Part shown: in pieces, positions 35,601 through 47,600 of the stretch | Layout: each line of letters begins with the position of its first letter | How positions within the stretch are numbered: the stretch's first letter is position 1 | NCBI GenBank assembly: GCA_036023115.1 | Contig: JAYKKT010000076.1 | Location: 3,100,001-3,164,000, forward strand | From: Brasenia schreberi | Taxonomy: Eukaryota > Streptophyta > Magnoliopsida > Nymphaeales > Cabombaceae | DNA length: 64,000 nucleotides | Direction: 5' to 3' | Made by a program: the position numbers and the translations under genes | Notes under the pieces: model-generated | Seen by the model: the letters and a program-made list of their open reading frames with translations, nothing else | Told to the model about the DNA's origin: nothing | The model's database searches: none

Positions 35601-38600
35601 CGAACAAGCACAAAAATGAAATAAATAAATAAAGAGAAAACAGAAAAGGCAAAAAAGGAGAAAAACAAAATCCATAATAAAACATGACAATAAAGATACA
35701 ATGTATGAACTGTTAAGAGAACATATTCAGGTCCCATTTATGGACTCGTGCACACCCAATTGCATTTTGTGTTAATCCAGCATTAAACATTACTTAATGT
35801 GGGTACTTTACTCATTTAAGTTAGATTAGCATATAAGTAGTCATTAGGGCATTTCACGATAATGTAGGACTGCAACCACCCAAGAAAGGGGTGCAAACCT
35901 TGATAAGAAAGGGAGCAGATCTTTGAAATCTGTCATTCTCAGTAAGTTTTTTCTTTCTTAATGCAATAAATTCCTATATTTTATCATGGTATCAGAGTGT
36001 TCATGGCATTAATAGGGTCATCCACAATCTTGTGTTCTCGTTGGGTCGACAAAAGTTTGTTGTCTTGCGTCTAGATCAGTTTTCTCTCTGGTGTTTGTCT
36101 GCGATCAGTGCATTGGATTAACATAATCTGATCTGTGGGAAGGTAAGCCTCTTCTACTATGGTAGAAAAAGGGAAATCACCAGAACTTTCCTTTCTTCCA
36201 TGAGATCTGAGTGTTGATTGATACGTTTCAAATCACAAACATAAAATTAGATGGCCGAAATTTTTGAAAATGGTCTTGTTCTATGGAATTGGCAATCTTA
36301 GCAAGGGGGAGATTGTCTTATCTTACGGAACAGCACCCCTACCCTCCTCCTCATGATTTGTCCTATCCTAAGCGAAGGAAAGAAGACACACTTATCTCAT
36401 AATGGCTGTTACAGTCGATGACACCAGCCATAAGTCATTGATTTATGTATCTAGATTCATCCTCCAATATATAGAAAGCAGTAAGTGAGGCATATTCTAG
36501 ACACACAAATGTGGCAAAAGAATATAAACTTCTCGAGAAAATCAGGAAATATAGACAATGTTCATGACCTATAAGTGATTATTACGCAGAATTAAGAGGC
36601 TTGTGAAATGAACTACAGTTTTATACGTCAATTGAATGTTCCTCATGTTCACGTAAAAGAAATAGAATCTAAAAAAATAAAAGTATTTGATCTACTTTGG
36701 AGCATCAACAATGAATATGAAGTAGTCAAAGTTAATGTTCTTCGAGAGGAAGTTCCTTCCCTTGGAATTGTTTATTCACTACTATTTCGCGAGGAAGATC
36801 GATGAAATCTAGAAAAAGAAACCATACTTTCCTTTGAGCAAAATGCACTACTTAGTAAAACAGATGTTTAGCCATCTCGTGAGAGAGGTGAATCTCGAGG
36901 AAGAGGTCGTGGCACACCTCCAGATAACAGAGACAAGTTAAAGTGTACACAATGTGGTAAATCACGCCACACTAAAGAATTTTGATGGGACCTTATAGGT
37001 GACCAAATTATTCCAAAGTTCGTGGCAGCTATGAAAATACTTCACACTATCACGTGACTAGTTCAGATTCTCTTCAGGCCCTGATTAAGAGACTTGGAGG
37101 TCTTGAAACTCGACTAGGTGACAGTGATCCCTTCACTTCTCAAGCAACCATGGCAGATCACCCCTCCTCTAACTTAGGTAAAACATATTCTCCTCCGATC
37201 TGGATTATAGATTCTAGAGCTATAGATTATATGGTAGGAAATCAATCTTATTTTTTAGAGTATCAATCTTTATGTAACAGGACATCGATAAGACTTGTTG
37301 ATGGATCTCACATATGTACTGTTGGTAAAGGAAGTGTGAAGACCACATTAGCCACCATGACTTTTGTCCTACATGTTTCCAGTTTTCCTATCAATCTCTT
37401 TTCAGTTAGCTCCCTCACTACCTCCTTAAACTGTTCGATTATGTTTTTTTCCTTATGGTTGTATGTTTCAGGATCTAAAGACGGGTAGGGTCTTTGGTCA
37501 TGGTAGCCTATATTTGATAAATGATTTTTTGGTTAGCAACTCCTCTATCTTTACTTCAGTGGCACCATCACGTGAAGCGGATGTCAAGTTGTGGCATGCT
37601 CATCTTGAACATGTATCTCCCTCCAAAATTGGTTCTGTTATACCCAACTTAACTCTTGAGTCTTCTAATGTGATCCTTGAATGTGATATTTGTCAGTTAG
37701 CTCTTGAACAAAAAACTTAATGAGATTTCATAGACGATCTTCGGGAGTACATTTTGAAACTCCAGTATTAGGTTATTAAAGATCACATGCCCTTTGATAA
37801 AGTTTTGAAATTGGTTGACAACTGTTGGAGATCAAGTCTCGTCCTCATGTGATGTCGTGTCTTTTATAATTTTAGAGTCTTATGTAGTTAAGTGTGTAAT
37901 TAGGAGGTTTGGGTCTTGTAATTAAGTACCTGGTTCCTAATGAATTGGATCAGATTCATTAGGAACCGTGTACTTTAAGTAGGGGCATTCTTGTCATTTA
38001 AGTTAGAAGAGTCTAAGTATAAATTTGTAATCAGGTTTAGGGTTTAACAGAACGATGGATTGAATAAAAACTGGCAGCAGGGGTCGGCGGCCAAGAGTGG
38101 TGACTGCAACCCATTTTCAAGTCAACGCTGTGATATTTGATTCTACACCATTCAACGTGATTTTATGCATGAAAACAACAACAGCGAGGATAAGTCATCT
38201 ATGAGCTATCTTTATGAAATCATGGATAAGACTAAAGAGGTTGTGAAGAGCAACTTTAATGAAAGAAAAAGTGATTATGTGTTTGTATAGAGGATTATTG
38301 ATAATAGACAGACTACACAATTGCATCAACCTATTCATATAGCAACTTACTACTTAGTATTCTGCAACATTGAAAAGGGACAATGAAGTCAACAGAGGTA
38401 TTTTTGATTATATAGATAGATTGGTCCGTGATAAGAGTAGAGCAGATGTCATACCTATGTTAGTGTTATATGTATAGCATTGTATCGTATGATACGATAC
38501 GTATCATATCATGGGACTCCACAATAGATACATAATATTGTATCGTAGGAGATATAATATCGTGTTGTATCGCTCATATTGTACGATCGGGGAGATACGT

Positions 38601-41600
38601 CAAGAGACCTTTTATAAAGGTCTCTAACCATACAGAAACCCGCATTTCTGCGAGGTTTCTGTCTTTCGTTTTGGGTCTTCAAGACCCTCAAATGTGACTT
38701 CCAACTAGGGTGAGGCATCTCCAACGGTTTTCAAGGGTCTCTAACGCCACCATCACTTTTATAGTGGCAACACCAACATTTTGGTGATTGTGATAATAGG
38801 TTTTTTTATTTTTTCTCTTTGTATTTGGTGTTTTCTTGTGTAATTTATTTTTCTTTTTTTGAATGACAGCTTATGAAGTGTGTGTGAATATCCTTTCGTT
38901 GTATTTGTGAAGTGGGAGACATTCTATTATATTTGAGTGTTTTGGTGGTTTATGAAGTGAAGATTATGAATTTATTAAGTATTTTTATTTTTAGGTTTTT
39001 TAAGATTGAAGTGTTAAATTAAGATGGCAGAAAGAGATGTTACGGACTCTGAATCTCGGTATAATGATCCGACATGGCAGTGAAATACAACATTTAAGAG
39101 AAACAAATTGAAAATCAGATATATTTTTTATGAGAAGATAATTAGTGATGGAATTTATCGTTTGAAACATCACCTAGTAAGAACCAAAAAAGAAGTTGCT
39201 TTTTATGACAAAGTTAAGAAAGTACCAAAAGCCATTAAATGACAAAGTCTACATATAATCGAGAGTGTGGTTGAGAAAAGATAACAAATGGATGATATAG
39301 AGATGTTTGAAGAAGAAGATGATGTTGTTGGACTTGGTGATAGTATCCTTTCTTGTGCTATTTAGTGATTGCATCCTTTCTAATGCTAAGACAGAGGTTG
39401 ATAGTAGTAGTTCTCGACCTATTATCAGAGGAAATAGGGTTGTTGAAGAGGTTGGAAGTGGTAGAAGAGGAAGGGTTACAGGAAGACCTTATTATGCATA
39501 TAATTATTTTTTTCTCCTAGTACTACACCTTGTACTAAACCTAAAATTTGTGTTGTTATGGCTTCAAAGCAATTGAATAAGTAGGCAGACCTTGCAATAG
39601 GGAGATGGTTTTATGGTGTATGCATTTCATTTAATGCTGCAAATTCTTTTCATTTTCAAGCAATGGCATCTTAGTCTAAAGTATAAGATGTCATCTTATC
39701 AAAAGTTAAGACGAAAACTATTACATAAGAAGAGTATTGTTTGACTTTGGGAGAGTCATAAAAGGAGATATGATGCACTATCATGACGGATGGACAGATA
39801 GGCAAGAAAAGACTTTGTTAAACTTTCTTATCTAATGTCTTAAATGACTTATGTTTTTGAGATCCCTAAACATGTGAGAGGAGACATATCGTAGAGATTT
39901 TAAGGCAAAAATTTGATAAGGTATATTGAAGGTTGGGCTTGAGAATGTAGTCCAATTAATTACAGATAATGCAGCTAACTATAAAGGAGTTGTAAAGGAG
40001 TTAGCTGATACTTATGGGACTTTTATTGGACATCATGTGCAGCCCATTGTTTAGATCTCATGCTTGAGGATATTGATGAGATAAATGAGATAAGGCAATA
40101 ATTAAGTGTTGCCAAGATATCACCAAATTTATTTACAACTATGCTTTTGTATTATGTATGATGAGATATATAGATGATGCAGAACTCATTCGTACTACTC
40201 ATTCGTACAACTGCTACTCGGTTTGCAACTAATTTCTTATCAGTATAGAGCATTGTTAAACAAAAGCAAGCCTTTGAAGATAATGTTTTTTTCGGATTAG
40301 TAAGAACAGTTTGCAGAATTGCCTTAAAATAGAATGAATAGAAAATTGAATAAGATTTTAGAGACAGTATTTAGGAGTACATTTCGGAACTCCTTTGTTA
40401 GACTATTAAGGATCACATTCTTTTAGTCAAAGTTTTAAAATTGGCTGACAATAAGTCATCTATGGGTTATCTTTTGAAACCATGAATAGGCTAAAGAAGC
40501 TATTACAATTAATTTTAACGGAAGAAAGACAGATTATGTACTCATGTGGAATATTATCGATAATAGACAAAATAAACAGTTGCATTAACCTATTTATGCA
40601 GCAACTTACTACCTAAATCTAACATTTAGGTATTATACAAGCTTTAAAAGGGACGGTGAGGTTAATCGAGATATCATTCATTGCATAAACAGATTAATCC
40701 TTGATAAGAGTAGAGCAAATGCTATAGATCGAGAGATAGAGATCGACGATAATGTTCTTCACTTAATGGGCTTGTTTGTAGCCATTTCAACTGTAATAAT
40801 ATGCACCCAAGTAAATTTTTTATCTTAATATTTAAGTTTTTAAATCTTATAAACACTTTATGTTTGTCTTTTCCTATTAAATGTTTGGTGGAATAGGTTT
40901 GAAAGTGATGCCCAAAACTGAGAGATTTTGCAATAAGAGTTCTGATCCATACTTCTAGTGCAACTGGTTGTGAAAAAAATTATAGTGTCTTTCAACGTAT
41001 CCACACAAAAAAACGCAAGAGGTTAGAACATAAGCGGCTCAATGACATAGTTTTCATCTGTTGCAACATTCAGCTCCAACAATCTATTACAACATTCAGC
41101 TTCGACAAAGGTAATAAAGGATTAGTTACTAATTAAGCATTCAATTCAATGTTTTATTTTATTTAATTGTTAATGTTATTTACTTGTCTTTTTTGCTTAC
41201 AATTAATAAAGTTAAATAGAGAGAAGAACCAATTTGATCCAATAAGTCTGAACAATTTTAATATTTTAAAGGAGTAGATTATAAAAGATAGTGAAGCAAA
41301 TATACTACTAATTTAAGAAGACATTCAATGGATTAATTTGGAAGGAGCACAACAACATTAAGGGAATGATAGATTTTAATTTTGAAGCTGAAGGTGGTGA
41401 TGATCTTAAAAGGAGGAGATGATAAAGATTATTAAGTTGATTCTGATTTCAATATTTAAATGTAATTTTTTTTCAATTATAAAAGTTGTAATTTTGCTAA
41501 AACTGTAATGTTTAAATGCTTTATACATTGAAAATTGAATGGTGATTGATGAACATATACTCAACTTATGCATTATATGAATTTTTTTTAATTATTATGA

Positions 41601-44600
41601 TTTTTCTTGAACTTCTGTGATTTTTAAAAAAAATCAATTTTTTAGTATTAAAAAATGATACGGAATGATACCATACATATCGTGGACCAAAACGATATAC
41701 GATATGATATACGTTAAACAACACTAACCTATGTTATCAACATGGGTTGGCGGGTTGTTTGCGGTTGACCCTAATATAATAGTAGCAGGATATAAAAGAT
41801 TTAGCAATAGAGTTTCATTTACGATTAAAATATTATATATATATATAATGAATTCTCTAATTTCTAAGAAATATCAACAAACACATAATCACCACATTCA
41901 TAAATATAAATCAAACTACAAACAACAACAACTAAGCCTTTTCCCATACTAGACGGGGTCAACTACATAGATTCTTTGTTTCCACAGAGCCCTATCATGT
42001 GCCATGCTAGCACTTAACTCACAATAAGCTAGATCATTCTTTATTGTTTCTTCCCAACACTTTTGTGGTCATCCTTTACCTCTTTTAATACATTCCAACT
42101 TTAGTTTTTCATACCTTCTTCCAGGTTTTCTTTTGATCTTCTTTCTATGTGCAATCCATTTTAAACGATATTCTCTCATTTTATCCTTTATTGGTGTAAC
42201 TCCTAATTTGTTTCTAATAACCTCATTATTTATATGGTCTTTTCTTGTATGACCACTCATCCATCTCAACATCTTCAATTCTATCACAAACATCTTTTGT
42301 ACATGTTGATGGTTAACTGCCCAAGACTCAGAACCATAAAAACAAGGTAGGTCTAATTGTTGCTCTATAATATTTACCTTTTAACTTTAATGGTATCTTA
42401 TTATCACAAAGAATACCTCATGCTCCTCAACATTTTAACCAACCAGCATTAATTTTATGCGTAACATCTCCATCACTTTGAAAAATTGACCGTAGGTATT
42501 TAAAACTTTCTTTTTGGGGATGTAATGTGTGCCAATTTTAATTTCTATATCCTCTAAAGTAACCAAATGATCAAACTTACATTCCATATATTATGTCTTT
42601 GTTCTACTAAGTCGGAGGACTTTGCTTTCTAATGTTTCTCTTCATAGTTTCAATTTTCTATTAACTTTTTCTTTAGACTCCTCCACTAACACAATGTCAT
42701 CTGCAAATAACATACACAAAGGTACTTCATCTTGAATATGTTTTGTTAACTCATCAATCACCATTATAAATAAGTATGGACTTAAAGTTGATCCTTGATG
42801 TAACCCAATATTATGTTTTAAAGAAGTTGGTCATTCCTTCATAGTCTTCACACATGTTTTTGCACAATCGTACATGTCCCTTATAAGGTTCATGTATGTC
42901 AGTGAGATACCTCTTTTTCTAAGGTTCTCCAAAGAACCTCTCTCAATACCCTATCATAAGCTTTTTCTAGATCAATAAATATCATGTGAAGGTCTTTCTT
43001 CTTTGCTCTAAAATATTCCATAAGACATCTCAAAAGGTAAGTCGCTTCAACAGTAGATTTGTCTAGCATGAATCCAAATTGGTTTTCTATTATACTCGAT
43101 ACTTGTCTTAACCTACGTTCGATAATTCTTTCCCATAATTTCATAGTATGACTCATTAACTTGATATCCCGATAATTCGCATAATTCTGAATGTCTCCAT
43201 TGTTCTTATATATAGGTATAATTGTACTCGCTCTCCATTCCTTCAACATCTTTTGGTTTCTTCATATTTCATTAATAGTTTTGTGAGTAAAAGTGATTCC
43301 TGTTTCTCCTAATATTTTCCAAACTTCTATAGGAATATTGTCTGGTCCTACCAATTTACCACCCTTCATATGTTTAAGAGTCTCTTTGACTTCATTCTTT
43401 TGAATACGTCGGTAGAAATTGTGGTTTATATACTTTTCTGATTTGGCTAACTCTCCTAAACTAATACTAACATCATTATTTTCATTAAAACACTTATAAA
43501 AATAGTTTTCCATCTATTTCGTATATCATCATTTGCCACTAGAATTTTTTCATCCTCGTCTTTTATACATCTAACATAATTAAGATATTTAGTTTTCTTA
43601 TCTCTAACCCTAGCTATCATAAAAGTATCTCTTTCACCCTCTTTTGAGTTGAGTTTTTTTATATAAATCCTCCCAAGTTTTAGCTTTTGCTTCACTGACA
43701 ACCTTTTTCGCTTCCTTCTTTACTTTCTTATAAGCCTCTAAAGTTTCATTAGTTTTCTTAACATAATGTAATATGTAACATGCCTTCTTTGCCTTGATTT
43801 TATTTTGCACTACTTCACTCCACCACCAAGCTTCTTTTTGTGCTGGTACACTTCCCTTAGATTCACCTAATACATCTTTCGCCACTTTCCTAATATATAG
43901 TCATATTTATTGTTCCACATCATAAGATGTACCAACATAATTTCAAGCATCTCCTTGAAGGATTTTTTATTTAAATATATCTTCTTTCTTGCTTTTGAAG
44001 TTCTACCATTTTTTTATTTATAAATCCATAACTAAAAGGTGATGTTGTGGTTAAGCTTTCTCATGGAATTACCTTGCAATCTTTACAACATGCTCTTGTT
44101 AATTATAAAAGGACTGGCCCAGACCACTAGGGCCTTGGGGCAGTCAGCCCCTGTTTGTAACAGGATTGGCCCAAGCAACTAGGGCCTGGGCTAGTCAACT
44201 AGCCGTTGGAGGCAGCTGGCCTCCAATGGCTAGTTAGTAGCCGTTACTATGGTGTGCACAGCACAGCAGCCAGCAGCCCTTCTTCAAGGGTTGCTCTCTC
44301 TCATTTTATGTTACATAAAGCCTATAAATACATCGATCTATCATCAATAAAAGAATGCAGTCTTGGCACTGCTTTTGACTTGAATGCCATTTGACTCTTG
44401 GTGATTTGGTGGAATTGATTCGTGAAGTATCAACTTTCAATTATCGATAAATATTTACATGGTATTAGAGCCTCGGATTGAAGAAATTGAGTGCATTGTA
44501 TTAGAGCCTCGGAAGCGTGTCACCAGTGCAAAATTTGAAGAATTTCACCAAACTTTGAAGAATTTCACCAAACTTGAGGTTAGTTCATAACTTTTTATTT

Positions 44601-47600
44601 TGCACAAAATGGAAAGTAAAAACGAGTCGTTTAGATGTATCCTAGACTCAAAATGTTACCAAAGTTGGGCTAGGACCATGAAAAAGTATTTTTTGTCGAA
44701 AGATTTTTGGGATTACATCGATGGAACCATAAAGGAACCAACTTTGAACATTGATGGTTTGGATGATGATGAAATCGTCAAAGCTCATGAAAAATACAAG
44801 TTAGATTTGAAATTATGGGAAAAGATGAATGCAAAAATTACATGGATTATTTGCTAAAATGTGGATGAAAAGCTTAGAATTAGGATTAGTGCTTTTGAAA
44901 ATGCTTTTGAAACTTAGGAATACTTGAAAAAACTTCATTCTAAAGACGACTTTGTTTTCCAAATTCATCTGATGGAAAGAATGGTTATGCTTAAACCTAA
45001 GCATAAGAGACTACCATAATAAATTTTCAGAGTTATGGACTCAATTAAGAAGTTTTGATAAATTTGGAAATCTTTACAAATTAGATGAATTTCAAGAATT
45101 TCTAAATAACCAATACTTCTTGTTTATGCGTGGGTTAAGAGACAAGTTTGAAAATATTAGATCAGACCTTATATATAGAAAACCTAGACCTAAAGGGGAT
45201 TCCCTTTTGGTCGACCTTGTTATGGAGAAAACAAGATTGAAGAATATGAATGTGGCTAAGAAAATCATGCTCGCCGCATCAAAGCCAGGAGCAAACTTGA
45301 AGACCTACAAGCCTCCGAAAGCAAAGAATAATGAAGGTATGTCAAAGAAGTCCATGGGACCATGGCCCAACAAAGACACTATTTGCCACTATTGTAAGAA
45401 AAGTGGATACATCAAAACCACTTGTCCTCTACTTCGGAAAAGGAGTGGAAATGTGGGAGCCGTAGAAGAAGGAAGTGTCTTGACTAACAACATCAAAGCG
45501 TACATAGAAGAAATCTTCAAAGAAAAAGCAAGCATCTCCGGGAATGCTTTATCCACTTCTCAAGGTATGTCTTGATTTTTAGATTCTGGTACATCTTTTC
45601 ATATGACACATAGTGAAGATTCTTTGATTAATTCTTGTGAGACCATTGGAAAACATGTGTTTACGGCCGATGGAACAAAACTCCAAATCGAAAAAGTAGG
45701 AAACCTTTAAAAACAAAATTTTAAAATTCAAAATGTAAGTCTTATACCTAAACTTAATTTAAACCTACTTTCGGTTGCTCAAATATGTGATAACAATTGT
45801 ATAGTCACTTTCTCATCCGAACATTGTGTGGTGCAGGATCACCTATCGAAGAAAGTGATTGGTCAAGGCCATAGAGAAAGTGGACTATACAAAATGGACT
45901 ATCTTGTTATGCCAAATTCTGAGTTTTGTAACGTAGCCCAAGATGCTACGCTTTGACATAAAAGACTTGGACACTTAGACTCTAAAAAATTATGTAATAT
46001 TCCTTTTATGAAAACAATTAGAGAGAAAAAGTTTGAATGTAAAAATTGTATTCTTGGAAAAATGCATCATCTTCCTTTTGAAGAAAGAAACAATGTACCA
46101 AAGAAAGCCTTTGATCTAATACATTCGGATGTTTGGGACCCCGCGCCCATTACTTCTAAAGGAGGAGTGCAATACTATGTGATTTTTGTGGATGACTTTA
46201 CACATTTTACATGGATATATCTCTTAAACATAAATCCGAAGTATTTGAAAATTTTGTAGTCTTTTGTAATATGATCAAAAACCAATTTGGAGCCACCATT
46301 AAAATTTTTAGATCCGATTCGGGAGGAGAGTACATGTCTAATGAATTTCAAAAATTTATTGAAACAAATGGTATCTTTCATCAAGAATCATGCACTAAAA
46401 CACCCCAACAAAATGGCCTAGCGAAAAGAAAACATACGCATATTATTGAAACTTGTAGAACTATGCTAATTGCTAGTAGGGTTCCTAAATATTTATGGGC
46501 CGAAGCTACTCTTACCGCAGTATATCTTAAAAATAGAATGCCTTCATCTAACCTTGAAAATACTTCACCTTTTGAAAAGTTATACAACATCCCTCCATTC
46601 TATGAACGACTTAGAGTTTTTGGATGTAGATGTTTTATGTATACAGACAAGAATGATAAACTATCACCCAGAGCTATTGAATGTGTATTCTTTGGTTATG
46701 GTATTGACAAAAAGGGTTATAGGTATTTTGATCCCATAGAAGACAAATTGTATGTGTCTAAGGATGTAAAATTTTTTGAAAATGATACTTATTATTAATC
46801 CAAACCCTTGAAAAATTCTGAACCTTTCATTCCTCAAGACTTTCTTAAACTAGAAGATAATGATTGTGACTCAATAGATCATCAAGATCTTCAAGAAAAT
46901 CCTGTTAAAGATAATGACACTTCACACACAACTGGTGATACCCAACAATTGTCGAACCATTCCCCTCACATTATACAAGACGTCCTAGAAAAACCAATGA
47001 TGCCCACATAGAACCTGATATTACAAGATTAGAACCCAGGGTTTCAAGACCTCCCCAACGATTTGTGTTTGAACCACAACGAAAAAATTTGATTGTCACC
47101 CTTCATCAAGTTAAGAAACCTAGGTTCTATCATCATGCTAAAGGTATTCCAGAATAGGAAGATGCTATGAAAGATGAACTCAATGCCCTAGACAAGGCTC
47201 AAACATGGATAGTTGCACCCATACCAAAGGATAAGAAAATCATTGGATATCGATGGGTATATAAAATCAAAACTCATAGCAATGGCCACATTGAGAGATA
47301 CAAGGCTAGATTAGTTGCTAAAGGGTATGACCAAGAATATGGAATTGACTATAATGAAATTTTTGCCCCAATAGCTAGAATGACCACAATTAGAATTCTC
47401 ATAACCATTAGTGCAATTAAGCAATGGAATATTTATCAACTTGATGTTAAGAATGCTTTTCTGAATGGTTATTTGAATGAAGTCTACATGAGTCCTCCTC
47501 CTGGTCTCAATCTTCCTCCTGGACATGCTCTTAAATTGCGAAAAGCCTTGTATGGTTTGAAACAGGCTCCTAAAACTTGGTTTGATCGATTTGAAAAATT

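Noticed and set aside
35332..35685. 117-codon minus-strand open frame
   Set aside because: It consists almost only of Phe, Leu, Ser and Ile and arises from a purine-rich tract on the other strand; not a credible protein.
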